From NCBI RefSeq assembly GCF_027943255.1, contig NC_072896.1, forward strand, positions 34,684,501-34,748,500: DNA of 64,000 nucleotides. The letters run 5' to 3'. Made by a program: the position numbers and the translations under genes. This document shows positions 19,201-31,059 of the stretch, piece after piece (within the stretch, counting starts at the first letter, position 1; each line of letters opens with the position of its first letter). The stretch is from Anastrepha obliqua (lineage: Eukaryota > Arthropoda > Insecta > Diptera > Tephritidae). The notes under the pieces are model-generated. The model ran no database searches. It was not told where the DNA came from and worked only from the letters and a program-made list of their open reading frames with translations.

Positions 19201-21133
19201 TATACTATAGAAATCATTAACAGCTTCCATTTGCTACCAATATTGTACATATACGTCCGAAGGTTACCCGGGTCCACGTTTTGACCTATATCTCGAGACC
19301 CTATCTACCAATAGGTATTCAAACTATACGGAAACCATCTTCAATACCTACTTAACAATGTGTGTAAGTTTGGTTTAATTCGGTTTAAAGACACGTCGGG
19401 TCCACGTTTTGGCATATATTTCGAGACCCTAGTCATCAATAGGTATGAAAATTAACCCGTATTAAAGCTCTTAACCACAGCTTTCATTTGATATCCATAT
19501 TGTACAAACATATTTTAGGGTCCACGTTTTGGTCTCTATCTCGAGACCCTAGTCACGGAGCGGATGGAAATACTCTGAACTAAAGCATTCACCAACAGCT
19601 TCCATTTGATACCCATATTGTACATACTCATCCCCAGGTTACCCGGGTCCACGTTTTGACCTATATCTCGAGACCGTATCTACCAATAGGTATCCAAACT
19701 ATACGGAAACCATCTTCAATACCTCCTTAACAATGTGTGTAAGTTTGGTTTAATTCGGTGCAAAGACACGGCGGGTCCACGTTTTGGCATATATTTCGAG
19801 ACCTTAGTGATCAATAGGTATGAAAATGACCCCGTATTAAAGTACTTATCAACAGCTTTCATTTGATACCCATATTGTACATACACAACCAAAGGTTACC
19901 CGGGTCCACGTTTTGACCATTTTCCCGGCAATTATTCGAATTTTTCTCACCTTTTAAACCTTCCCTAGACCTCCACGAATAATTCAAGACCAAGATAAGA
20001 TAAATCCGTTCAGCCGTTCTCGAGTTTTAAGCGAATATAGGGACAGATTTTCACATTTATATATATAGAAGATTATTTAATTGTTTAAAAAACTCGTAAT
20101 TTTGGCTACGGAAGGACGGAAACTTATTCCCATACCCAACACTTTTTTGTAACGAATGTATTAAGAGGCTAAAAACGTAAGAAACAAATCACACTGTGCG
20201 ATACTTCTAATACGCAAGTAATGACCATTTTACAAGGTGGCGCAAAATTAATCAATCCATCGGAAAATTTATAATGTTTGCAAATGGCGTTGTGCGCCAA
20301 TCACATTTCGCACTTATGAACTGCGCATTGCAGCGTACAAACAGACAAGCACTGAGTGCATAAAGATCAAAATAAGGATTTCCATCACTCAAAATCAGTT
20401 TCGTTTTTTTTTTATTTTTAGTAAAAAGCAATTCAAAGAACAATTGAATGATTAATTTTGCGTCACCTTGTAGAAGCATTCGATCACATCAAACGCGTTT
20501 TGCTTGTTTGCTTCAACAACGCAAGGTAACTCAGGGCTAAACAAGAATTCGAAAAACAGCTTCCAAGCTTTTAATTTACCATGGCTGCCTTAGCAAGCAG
20601 AATGGCATAAGCATTCCTTCATAGATCAATGCTTAATACAAATAGAAACCACTATGAATTTTTTACGCAAAATACTCGTAAGCAAAATATTCACGGCCAC
20701 TTCTTGTTAACTCACATTCCTGGCGTTCATTCAGCACACGCGCACTATTTGCTATTTATATGAAACTCATGAGCTATTGCTTTGCATGGCTGAAATTTTT
20801 TAAATAGGCATTAACCTAAAACAATGTAATTTACTTATGTAAATCCTTATTTCTAGTGAGCCAGACTGGCACGAAATCGGTCATTTCACTGCGATGGCAA
20901 ACGAACGCGCTGCATTTGTTGGCTGTGGTGTGGCATTTTGTGATAACTGTACTACGCGCAAATATTGCGTGCATGTCACCTGCAATTACTCACGTACAAA
21001 TTTAGCAAAAAGTTTTATGTACAAAACAGGCGATAAACCAGCATCAGCATGCGACTACTATGAGACTACACCAAGCGAAAGATATCCGAATCTCTGCATA
21101 AATAATGGAAAATTTTATAACGACGTCAGTTAG
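16229..21133 (+). CDS. CAP / antigen-5-related secreted protein (copy B, complete)
   Basis: Three exons: 16229-16366, 16458-16858 and 20857-21133, about 271 aa. Splice sites fit: donor GTAAGT at 16367, acceptor CACAAG before 16458, donor GTGAGT at 16859, acceptor TTTCTAG before 20857; phases 0 and 2 keep the frame. Residues 1-20 form a signal peptide. Exon 1 adds the paired-Cys N-terminus (YFYCG...HFICHPE). Exon 2 gives NHNEYRNKLAGG and the LWDDELAYIAGEHAKRC segment. Exon 3 gives IGHFTAMANERAAFVGCG and the Cys-rich end. This is a full CAP domain of fly Ag5r size; such proteins are secreted and their role is mostly unknown. Intron 2 (4.0 kb) holds a LINE piece, a mariner and a repeat element. 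No TATA box was clear upstream. Confidence 0.85.
17270..17530 (-). mobile_element. LINE ORF2 C-terminal fragment in CAP intron
   Basis: Minus-strand translation shows ADDNAEHTFFQFALSKQRRT and then VIPKMLSSEEMWEIISGF, the usual end of jockey/R1-like ORF2 proteins (xDDAEHTFFxC...MLxSEExW). The usual Cys/His pattern is partly lost. Confidence 0.65.
17983..20137 (+). mobile_element. mariner in CAP copy B intron, with nested insert
   Basis: It begins gtgtgagaataagtttccg and ends with the inverse near 20113-20137. The transposase runs in broken frames from 18040: RFQSGNFDVRDEDREG, then LLDEDACRTFDDVCKKLDL, LHAMGMVQKAGNWV, and a C-terminal SPDIAPSDYHLF near 18755-18800. Stops and frameshifts make it dead. 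The 3' third is paralogous to 1-385. A 1.1 kb repeat element (18973-20072) interrupts it before the 3' terminal repeat. Confidence 0.85.
18973..20072 (+). repeat. non-autonomous element with three-monomer higher-order tandem repeat
   Basis: The insert starts gcaaacccggcccgctttgc and ends in atttatatatatagaaga. Inside are seven tandem units of about 120-130 bp, each opening with gtccacgttttg(g/a)c: near 19012, 19141, 19270, 19398, 19518, 19645 and 19773. Types run A B C A B C A, distinguished by gagaccctagtcatcaata, ctagtcacgga and ctatctaccaatagg, so the higher-order unit is about 380 bp. The paralogous site near 323 lacks it and gives the empty target. There is no coding capacity. The superfamily is not identified. 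Confidence 0.85.
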
Positions 21134-22746
21134 AATTGTAAATATATAAAAGTTGTACTATCATTGTTTGTATGAAGATTAAAATGAAAAAGAGAATTAT
21201 TGAAATATTATTGCGAGATAATTTTTTATGTTAAATGTTGAGGCGTGAGTACTAAGAAAAGTGCGGTAAGTGGCTTGGAAAATTGTTATGTATATATAAA
21301 TTTGATGTAGTCTTAATTTGAACATATATTTTGGTCTGAAAAATGAGAGCTCAATGAGGTAGTCGTATGACATCCTGTAAACGTGCTCTTGGTGGGCATT
21401 TAAATGATGGCATTTTCACATATTAATTGTTAAGTGCCATATTTTGGACAAATATAGTGAAACGTGCATCTACATTTTTTCCTGTTTCATTTTAAAACAA
21501 CATCTAGGTGCGAATTTTGAAAGTTCCTTTATAAATATCGACGTGAAATCGTTTGCTTTGGATATATGGACAATTTTCCTTGAATATATGGGAGAGAAAA
21601 AAAATTGTCTTCCCCTCCCCGTGTATTTTTTCTTCTGATTTTCCTTAAAAAATATTGATAGATAGAAAAAATTATATTTCACTTGCCCTTATGAGCGATA
21701 AAACACCGTTTCGAAATGCTCTAACACTGCTGTTCTCTTAGCATTCACATAACATTACGTTTATGCATATGGCATAACATTACTGTTAACACAAATGTAG
21801 GTCCTGCTGTTATTTGCATAAGGCTGTGAACACCAACTTTTAGCACCAACAAAAACATCAACCTTCCGTAACGGCACTTCATTGTCGCTGTTGCTGTTGC
21901 CATTTTCACTAAACTAAACACAGATGATGTGTGGGTGTGTGCGTATGCATGAGTGGAAGCATTGTAATCGTATGCTTAAATATAGTATTTGCGTGGCACC
22001 TTCATCCACCTGCTGTCGCATTGCAATTGTGACGAAATGCGGTCGTCTGCTTCGACTTGATTGCCTGATCTCCCAAGCGACATTTATTAGCTTGAATGTT
22101 TTCACACCTTCGCGGCACGTTAATAACACGACAGGGACATTTTAGTTTGAGTAGTCAAGTTAAGAGGCTTGTAGCGGTAAAATACTACTGTGGCAAAGCA
22201 GCAGCATTTCAAACGGCATGCTTACATATGTATGTACACAGTTACCTGTGGTTTGATGGTGCAGGTGCAGGTTCAAGTGCAGATTCAGGTGATGAGTTGT
22301 TCGCTTGTCGTACTGCTTAAAAGGTAGTTTATTGCTGTCATTTTTTGTTTTACTGCTGAATGTTGGCTTCTATCATCGCGCGCTTATTCTATTGAAAGAT
22401 GGCACAAGCTGGATTCTTCCTCTTATAATTAAATTTTTTCGTTCATAACAAGTGTGTGCACAATTAAAAAAAATTTTTTTTCTCCAGCGATTGACAGAAT
22501 TTGTACGTACATACACACGTATTCATAGCGAACCTACGCAAAGTGGTGTAACCAGACCAATAACATCATTTCGTACATAAGAACGACATCTCTTCGTTTT
22601 GTGCTGACATCCAGATGTTGAAGGCGAAAAACAAAATTAATCAGCACGTCCACCGACAACACCTTGTATAGATTTGGCTTGTTTGTATATTTTCTTTTAG
22701 CGAAAAGGTTCACTAAAGTCCTCCAAAAAAACTAAAAATTGGAATA
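21134..22746. other. 3' flank of CAP copy B and unassigned region
   Basis: The first about 190 bp align with 1349-1575. The rest is AT-rich and non-coding; small open frames on both strands overlap each other and show no domain. Confidence 0.5.
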
Positions 22747-23740
22747 CGAGGGGTGCCTTTTATATGTCGGGACTAGAGAACAAAAACAAATTTTAATCAT
22801 CGAAAATCACTTTATTGTTTTTCAAAATATTCTCCATGAAGATCTATACACTTTTGCATGCGTTTGAACCAATTGTCGAAGCACTTTTGCCACTCTGAGT
22901 GAGGTACCTCCAAAACATGCATTCTGAATGCCGCAACCGCTTCTTCAGGTGTCGAAAAACGTTGACCTCTCAGTTTGTTTTTTACGTACGGGAATAAAAA
23001 GAAGTCATTCGGTGCCAAGTCAGGCTAAACGGCGAATTCGATGCTTTGGGTGCTCAAAAATGCAGTTGTTTGAGCCGATGTGTGAGAGCTCGCATTGTCC
23101 TGGTGAAGAGTGATCCGTCTTTGGCGATTGGTTTTCCTAATTTCTTGGAAGACAACTGGCAAACAAATGGTTGTGTACCACTCAAAATTTACTGTTCTGC
23201 GTTGTTCCAGTGGTACGGTTGCGACATGTCCAGTTTTTCCGAAAAAACAGGCGACCATTTGCTTGGAAGTGCTTCGTGCGCGAACAGCTTTTGTTGGATT
23301 TGGCTCATCTTGAAACACCCATACAGTCGACTGCTGTTTACTTTCGGGCTCATACGCGTAAATCCATGATTCATCACCTGTCATGATGTCATAGACGTGT
23401 TTCGAAGCCCCGTGATCGCATTTTTTGAGCATTTCCTTCGACCAATCGACACGAGCCTTTTTTTGAGCAATTGACAAATTGTGTGGGATCCAACGCGAAC
23501 AAATTTTTTTGACAGTCAAATGTTTATGCAATATTGGATGTATGCTGGTCCAGCGAGTCAGTCATAATTGGTGTTTACGGGTGGCTGAATTATGGCGCAG
23601 TTCCGACCAACAGTTGAAAGGGATTATCTTTAAAAAATTAATGTCATGAATGGTTCTATAGAAAAATAATAAATTTGAATTTTCGTTATTTTATTTCAAT
23701 TTAAAATCTGAGATCTCTAAATTGACGCCCCTTTATATAT
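22747..23740 (-). mobile_element. mariner transposon, near full length, inactivated
   Basis: The minus strand carries most of a mariner transposase in one frame (23531 down to 22812): VKKICSRWIPHNLS, MTGDESWIYAYEPESKQQST with the first Asp, FGKTGHVATVPLE, LHQDNASSHTS with the second Asp, then a stop near 23023 just before PDLAPNDFFLFPYVK with the third Asp, and the end HGEYFEKQ. A few residues before PDLAP are also lost. The N-terminal helix-turn-helix half is missing. Ends near gaggggtgcctttta and gcccctttata are only loosely inverted. Confidence 0.85.
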
Positions 23741-23749
23741 AGTTATTAA

Positions 23750-24115
23750 GAAACGACTCTTAAGAATTATATGTGCAAAATGGCTGCACTTACATGTCCA
23801 TCGTGAACAAATCCGCCAAATAGTCGATTCATGAATGGGCAATTGTTGAGAGCGTCAAGATATCGATGTTGAAGGCGGTATCGAAAGTTGTTCAGGTACA
23901 CTTTGCGCTATAGCGACAATATTTTCAGCAGAACGTCCAGTTTTTGGTGCATCAGTCCTTTTTCTTTACTCGACAGAACCAGAACCAGTTTCTTGAATTT
24001 TTTTCACGATTCTTTGAATTGTCGACGCATTCGTATGATTGTTTCTACCAAAAACAGCAAATTTTACTCGTTGCTCCTAAAGAGCGGCGATTTTTATAAT
24101 AAATTTCAATAATTT
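23750..24115 (-). mobile_element. possible Tc1/mariner-related N-terminal fragment
   Basis: The minus strand near 23945-24080 has an EQRVKFAVFG...TNASTIQRIVKK pattern like the helix-turn-helix region seen in DUF4817-type insect transposases. Short and degraded, so low confidence. Confidence 0.3.
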
Positions 24116-24219
24116 TACTGCGTTGCTCTATCAGAGATAGAGCATAAAGATAATATTGATAATTGACTTAAAGATGGCATAAAAATGGTACCGTCTAAGA
24201 ATTATTCACTGCTGCTTTT

Positions 24220-24870
24220 CGGCTAATGGGCGCCTTTTTTGAACTAGAATCTCTGAGATAAATCCATGATTATGATGGTTGCTTAGTTTCTGATGTGTGC
24301 TGATGAATCCAGGTTTCATCAGCGGTGACAACTCGCGGCAAAAATTGCTTCGAATCTCGCTTAAATTGCTCCAAAGATTGCTTCGAAGTTAGCAGCTGCA
24401 TCTGCTTGTTGTCCACTGACAATTTTTTCATTCCCAACTTATCATGTAAAATATTAACTGCCGTGCACTTTTGTTCGTCAATCAGCGAGAATCATGTCGT
24501 GGACTTTTTGAATAATTTCCTCGGTAACCACGTCTGGCGTTGGGCGTCCTGGTCGCTCCTCGTCAAAAACGGATGTTCATCCACATTTAAATTCTATCTA
24601 ACTGTTGTCAAAGACGTCGAAGCGTCCCCATAGACAGCATCCAACTTTGCTTTCATCTCCTCGCATTTGTTCTCATCACAAACCAAAAAGCGAACTACCG
24701 AACGCTACTGGTCTTTTTTCAACTTAACGAAAATCACGAAACACCCGAATATCTGCCAAATCCAAACGAGCCTACCAATCAGTCTGAAAATCGTTTTGGC
24801 GTCGTTTGTTATGCCTCTGTCATCAACACGGGTACTTATTGAACCTCCCTCGTAACCAGGTAGATACTAT
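24220..24870 (-). mobile_element. degraded mariner fragment
   Basis: The minus strand reads ERPGRPTPDVVTEEIIQKVH, later KLGMKKLSVDNKQMQL and LPRVVTADETWIHQHTSE, an N-terminal to first-Asp stretch of a mariner transposase with several shifts. The catalytic second half is not seen. Confidence 0.6.
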
Positions 24871-25299
24871 GAGCTCATGTACAAAACAAACTTCATCAAA
24901 GCGAAGGTAAGTGGAAGTAGTCGGCCTACATGGCAATATTCCTTACGGCCGTGAAAGTACCAATACAATTTACCTTCCCTGCATATCTCGTATTAATAGA
25001 TAATATTGTACAATTTGAATTTATTGTAATGAACTAAACCAAACGAAAATTAAAAAACGAAAATTTAGTAGTCACCAACAATTTTTAATTTCTACAGCAA
25101 TGCTCTGTGTAGGCAAAGAGTAGAAAGCCTTGCAAGGAAGGAAAATTTTGCAGCAAAACCTTATTGCACAGAGGAAAGAATCGATTGCTTAAACATATAA
25201 CAGATAAAATTGAAAACATTTACGCCAGCCATTTCAACTACATCTCGCGATATTCGGAAAACTTTTTCTACTAGCTATTTTAAATATATTCATATAAAT

Positions 25300-25447
25300 A
25301 GCGCATACCACCTCTTTAGGTGTTTGGTCGAGCTCTTCCTCGCATTTGTAGCGTGCGTCTTGATGTTGTTCAATAGTTTTATGACGCCTCCGAATGGTAG
25401 ATAACTTTTTTATGAGGAACTTCTTCATGGCAGAAATGCATTCGAAA
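25300..25447 (-). repeat. tRNA-derived SINE, 3' body fragment
   Basis: Contains the SINE body in reverse: ggtgtttggtcgagctcttc, gcgtcttgatgttgttc, gcctccgaatgg and catggcagaaatgcattcg. The head with A and B boxes is missing. Confidence 0.7.
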
Positions 25448-25728
25448 TTCTAAAACTTTTGCACAAAGACACAACAAACCAGATCTGGCTGCAAGAAGAA
25501 CTCTCTTAATCTAAATGCAAGGGCTTTTAAGTCTATTTGAACGGCGATGTCGTTAGCTGGTGGCTCAAATACAGGGCTCTTATTCTTAAGGATTTCTCAT
25601 AATCTGCTTGTAATTTGTTGTATACTGATTAATTTATATTTTCATTTTAGGATCAGCTTTTGAATTATTTAATATTGAAGAAAGAAAATCCCCGACTAAC
25701 AACTTCTGTTCTTCTACTCGAACTACTA

Positions 25729-26270
25729 CTTCTACTTCTACTTCTACTTCTACTTCTACTTCTACTTCTACTTCTACTTCTACTTCTACTTCTACTTCTA
25801 CTTCTACTTCTACTTCTACTTCTACTTCTACTTCTACTTCTACTTCTACTTCTACTTCTACTTCTACTTCTACTTCTACTTCTACTTCTACTTCTACTAC
25901 TACTTCTACTTCTACTTCTACTTCTACTTCTACTTCTACTTCTACTTCTACTTCTACTTCTACTTCTACTTCTACTTCTACTTCTACTTCTACTTCTACT
26001 TCTACTTCTACTTCTACTTCTACTTCTACTTCTACTTCTACTTCTACTTCTACTTCTACTTCTACTTCTACTTCTACTTCTACTTCTACTTCTACTTATA
26101 CTTATACTTATACTTATACTTATACTTATACTTATACTTATACTTATACTTATACTTATACTTATACTTATACTTATACTTATACTTATACTTATACTTA
26201 TACTTATACTTATACTTATACTTATACTTATACTTATACTTATACTTATACTTATACTTCTACTTCTACG
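25729..26270 (+). repeat. compound hexanucleotide microsatellite (CTTCTA)n-(CTTATA)n
   Basis: About 61 units of CTTCTA (25729-26094) with a single phase slip near 25896, then about 27 units of CTTATA (26095-26256), then two CTTCTA units. The long poly-Leu and Arg-Ser frames across it are produced by the repeat and are not genes. Confidence 0.97.
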
Positions 26271-26275
26271 GCTAT

Positions 26276-27120
26276 GCAAGACGACGTTGCTCAATACCAG
26301 CAGCGCCACAGAATTAAGAAAGACCTATCCGAGCCGTTAGATAGCAAAGGGCGTTTCAAACAGATTGACTCGCTGTCGTGTGACTTCTTTAACCTGACAT
26401 TGGAAAAGATCTTGCGAGCCGTAGAACTTAATCGTTCAAGCACAATTTTTATATGAGCGTACAATCGCTCGCGTATGCAGACGATATTAACATCATCGGC
26501 CTCAACAGCCGCGTTGTTAATTCTGTCTTTTCTACACTGTATAAAGAAACAAAGCGATTGGGTCTGGTGCTGGGACAAAACCAAGTACCTCCCGTCTTCA
26601 AACAAACAGTCGGCGCACTCGCGTATCGGCACCCTCGTCACTATTCACAGTTATGATTTCGAGGTTGTAAAAGACTTCGTTTATGTAGGAATCAACATGA
26701 ACACCTTGAAATCCAACGTAGAATCTCTCTTACCAACAAGTGCTACTTTGGACTAAGTAGGCAATTGAGTAGTAAAGTCCTCTCTCTACACTCATAATTA
26801 ACTCTCTCCAAGGCTCTTATCATGCCCATCCTAACGTATGGTGCAGAAGCTTGGACGATGCCAACATGCGATGAGACGACGCTTGGAGTGCTTGAGAGAA
26901 AGATTCTGCGCAAGATTTTTGGGCCTTTGCACGTTGGCAGTGACGAATATCGCAGGCGATGGAACGATGAGCTGACAAAGCGCAGCGAATAAAGATCCAG
27001 CGGCTAAGTTGACTGGGCCATGTCGTCCGGTTGATGACGAGAAAGAAACGACTGGCGCGCTTTGTTAAACTCGGCCAAAATCGCGTAAGCGGTTATCGTA
27101 CCAATTAAGAAGAAGAAGAA
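26276..27120 (+). mobile_element. LINE reverse transcriptase, C-terminal half
   Basis: Frames in series give LSCDFFNLTLEKILRAVELN, then SLAYADDINIIG with the catalytic YADD box near 26470-26490, FEVVKDFVYVGINMNTL, LIMPILTYGAEAWTM, and LERKILRKIFGPLHVG. That order is typical of a widespread insect non-LTR lineage. Stops and frameshifts break it. It ends in an AAG-rich tail near 27107-27120, as does the piece at 28540-28670. Confidence 0.85.
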
Positions 27121-27154
27121 TCACGCACCAACCCATTCCGCTATGGCGGCCGTT
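27121..27154 (-). repeat. SINE head fragment
   Basis: cacgcaccaacccattccgc and ggcggcc are the inverse of the SINE 5' end with its A box. It abuts the LINE tail. Confidence 0.55.
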
Positions 27155-28539
27155 AGCTCTTACAAGCTAAATTTATTTAAAAGCTTTGAAGAATTTCGCC
27201 TCCGCCCCCTCCCAATGCTGCAAAGTACAATTTGTGGCGGCTAACCGACTTTAAATTACCCCACTGCGGCATGTAATTTAACTTTCTCGCTTTTACCATT
27301 TCTCTGGCACTTTTATGCTTTAATTTTTAATCTTTCGCTGCTATAACAAACAACACTAACAAATTAAGAACGGAAATTAAAGGAACGACTTGATTTAAAT
27401 TAGAAAAGTTTTGGACAATTGTTGGCGTTTTTCTAGTACTGTTGCTAATGCTTGTTGTTATTGTTTTTGAGTTACACAGACTAGGCGAAGAAACTTCGCT
27501 TAGGCGCACCCAACAATGCACGTCGAGAAAGCAAAGCGGTGGGGAGTAATTTGTGCAAGAAATATTTATATAAACGAGTAAAAGAGCTTCATAGCGAAAG
27601 TGGCAGGGCTGAGCAGAGAGGGGGCAGCTAAGTAAGGAAGTGCATATGCAGACTTAAGTTTAAAAGTACAATTACGAAAAGCATAAAATTGTACTAAAAT
27701 AGAAATTAAATCTATTTTTCAAGATGTCAGCGCTCAAGCAGAAATAAATTCGTTTATTTTTTAAGTTAGTTTTGTTAGTGAAAGTGGAAAATGAAAGCAT
27801 AGCATTTTTTTAGACTGCAGCTGATAATTATTTTGCCGCATTTTAGTTACGCAAAATTTTTAGTTACATTTTATTTGCTTGCACTTGCAGACACATTTTA
27901 AAAGTCGCAAAAGAAATGCTTCAAGTGATTGTCAAAGAGTTTAGGCAGCGTTGCCGGAAGGGAGCACAGATTAAATTTCCTCACTTTCAAGAAGTTGCTT
28001 GTCTGCTTGTCTCCGTTTATTCCTCACTGCTTCTCTCCTCCTCAAGTTGCTAAGTATTTGGTTAAGTGAGTGTTTGAATTTGCATGCCAGTGTTTGCCTT
28101 CAGTGATTTCTTTCAGGCGTTGCATTTTCGAATGTTTTTTTTTTGTTTTTGTACACAAAAACTAAGCTGATTAAAATTCCACAAAATTTCACAAACTGTG
28201 TGAATGCAATTTTGTTGCCACACTTAAGTGACTCTGAAGGTTAGAAAAGTCTGAGCAGAGGTGAGGTCAGCAGTTGAGGATGCGGTAGAAAGTTTTATCT
28301 AAAAACTTGCCATTGTGTTTCGAAAAAAAAAAAAAAATACATATATATATACCAGTCAGATAGCGCAAATGTCCTTGAGCTTTCAGCTCAATTAAGCTAC
28401 ACAAGCACTCAACTGCCTACATATAAACATTTGCAATTAACGTTTTCGAAAAGACATTCAAGTGCACTAAATTGCCCGCCTTTAATTGGACTTTAACAGC
28501 AGAGGGAAAACAACTGCTTATATTCGTGCTCACTACATT
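27155..28539. other. unassigned AT-rich region
   Basis: No gene, terminal repeat or motif recognised. Small frames overlap on both strands. Confidence 0.4.
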
Positions 28540-28670
28540 GGGTAAAGTTAGAGGTGTTGGTTTCACTTGGTGTCTCCAACTGGCGCCAGTTAGCACGAGA
28601 AAGAAATGGCTGGCGCGCTTTGTTGAACTCGGCCAAAATCGCCAATCAAGAAGAAGAAGAAGACGTGTTC
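28540..28670 (+). mobile_element. LINE 3' end
   Basis: Shares gagaaagaa.tggctggcgc and tgaactcggccaaaatcg with the end of the LINE at 27040-27120 and finishes in (AAG)n. It is a 5'-truncated copy, as target-primed insertion often leaves. Confidence 0.7.
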
Positions 28671-29639
28671 AACGTTTTCCAACTTCATTTCAATCATGAA
28701 ATTAAGAAGATGCCGCGGATCACATTTGAACGATGCCATCTTCCATATCTTATGGCGCACTTGTACCTTTCAAACAGAGGCCAAAAATTGTTAAGGAGGG
28801 TAAAATATTTAAACATTTTTTTTTATATTTTGTTTTACTTTTTTAAAATTCATAATCAGGAAAATAGTTTAAAAATTTCAAATTGCTCAGTGCGAAATTG
28901 TCTAAGTTCTGGGCGTGTGTGCTTCCATTTCTTCAGTACGGATCGATTTTAAAGGGGTTTTTTTCGTCCTTTTTATTTTTGAAGCCTGTATATGACATAA
29001 CTGAAAATCAACTTTCTGGATTTCAGAATAGATGAACATAGAGAGAAAAGAAATTGCTGACGAGCCTGCCATGTACGGAACTGAACTGGTCTCAGAGACC
29101 TCCTGCCAGGTCTTCGGCATCGCCCTGATTGTTGTTAAAGGGGAATTGCACAACTTGTTCCCTAGAAAAGCGCAGGGCACATGAAGCTCAATTTCTTCGT
29201 GAGCTATTTCGAAAACCCTTTGGTCCCATTACAACAGACGCGGGACATGGAAAGCTTTAAACAAATTTGACCGATTTTTATTTTCAACTCTATTGTTTAT
29301 TTTTTTACATATTAGTCGTCTCCATTACATCAATAGCTCTGATTAGTTGTATATATCTGCCTGTTGGAGGTCCCGCCATTGTATCAAAAAGGCGCTTTAG
29401 TGCTACTTGGGGAGTGGCCGAGTGGTACTTCAACCAATTCACCTACCTACCTACCTACTTGTTTAATTTTTCACGAGGTATGACTGGAAGCTTTTTCAAA
29501 TACTTTTTAAACTTACAGTAATGGATTGCTCGATTTTTTTTACCGGTTGTTTGGCTTCCAAGCGCTACGAAAAATTAAAAAATTTGAAGAAAATCCGCTC
29601 AGCAGTTCTTTGAGTTCACATGGTTTCCTGTTCATAGAT
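28671..29639. other. unassigned region
   Basis: AT-rich sequence with no recognised feature apart from a short (ACCT)n run near 29441-29460. Short frames show no domain. Confidence 0.4.
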
Positions 29640-30700
29640 TTATTGCAGGAAACTGCAAGGCTAAGGTAGACTAAGTTGATTAAGGAAGTTTCTCTGAGCA
29701 AGGTTAGTATTGGCCTCTCTTGGATACCTGTTACGGCTGCAAAATCGGGCTACATATCAACTTAGCGAGCGCTCAGGCATGCAAGATGGTGGAATCCCTC
29801 AGGATGTGTGGATGCTGGAATGGAGGTCCTGGAGAGAGCTGCTAGGCCTAACAAAATTTGAACTCTTCATTATGATGGGAGTACTAATCAGGAACTGCCT
29901 CTAGAGAGAGTCTTAGCATTACTTGGATTTCCATTTGGTTGAAGTGGAATCGTCTCAGCCCCGTCCTGCTTTCGTGAAACTTAGGTTTAGTTATCTTACC
30001 TCTGATTGTTTAGACACGCCTGATGAGGCAATACCTCTGGCTGGCTGTTAAATTTAATCGTCAGCCCACATCCGAATTCTTCGATATAAAGCTCATCTGG
30101 GTACCTGGTCATAGTGACTTTGCAGAAAGCTGCAAGGCAGATGAGCTGATTAAAGAAGGGACCTTTGAGATAGTTAACCCGCGAAACGAGAGGGTTATCA
30201 TCCAGTTTACCACTTATGGCCTGCTCGTGGAGAAGTGGGCTTCGCGGCAACTCAGCGAGCAGTGGGCAAGTACACAAACTTGTAAGGTCGCGAAATCTTT
30301 CTGGCCACGAGTGAATTGGCGGCGCTTGAGATTAACAAAATCTCAGCTCTAAAATTTCGTTGGTACCCTTACAGGACATTGGCCGCGAGGTATATATGCT
30401 GTGAGACTCGGCATTACTTCGAGTTCTTTTTACGTCAGTTGTGTGGAGGATGAGGTGGAATCAGCTCAGCACCTCATCTTGACTCTCATCTCTTTGCTAT
30501 GCCTACTGATATAGTAGGAATTGATATTAAAAACCTGATGAATTTGATGATGATGACGAAGCGGTTAATACAACTGTAAATCAATTAACCTTCGGTTCAC
30601 TTCACCAAACACATAGCCCCCCTCTCCTTCTTCTTCCCTTCCGAACCTTCTTATCTCTTTTCCAATGGTATCAGTAGGAACGATATTTTGATTTTGGTCC
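29640..30700 (+). mobile_element. two LINE RNase H / 3'-end fragments in tandem
   Basis: The first piece (29640-29850) resembles the region following the RNase H end. The second starts near 30000 with FFDIKLIWVPGHSDFAESCK and ADELIKEGTFE, then TGHWPRGIYAVRLG and EDEVESAQHL, and ends in a pyrimidine-rich tail (30625-30660) shared with 15755-15790. It is the same family as 14480-15850. Both are 5' truncated and carry stops. Confidence 0.7.
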
Positions 30701-30905
30701 AATTGTGCCCCTTTATGCGCAACCATTTCAACCTACCTTATCCTGAAGTGGTTACCAAAGCCATTACTAGTCATCGTTTAGAAGATACGAAGTTTTGATA
30801 TGAGAGTCATCCAGTTTTCGATGTGAAGAGAATAAGCAGGGCTCTTAGCAGAGCTCGCTTCAATGTGGTCAATATTAAAATATTTATTTAACTAAAGTTA
30901 AACTA

Positions 30906-30990
30906 GCGTCAGCCGTAGCCGAGTGGTTTGTGTGCGACTACCATTCGGTTGGGCCCGGACGCGAAACCCACTATGTGCATGAAACACAAA
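30906..30990 (+). repeat. SINE head fragment
   Basis: cgtcagccgtagccgagtgg, then gcgactaccattcggt, matches the tRNA-like head. The B box region is altered (gacgcgaaaccc). Confidence 0.6.
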
Positions 30991-31059
30991 ATAATAACAA
31001 CAACAACTAAACAACAACAACTAAAATAAATTTAAGAAAAATAACTTTAGAAAAAAATC

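Noticed and set aside
25660..26340. Long poly-Leu (+) and poly-Arg/Ser (-) open frames
   Set aside because: They are produced only by the hexanucleotide array and have no unique coding sequence.
29400..29480. tRNA-like phrase gagtggccgagtggta
   Set aside because: Resembles an A box, but no B box at the right distance and no cloverleaf could be drawn.
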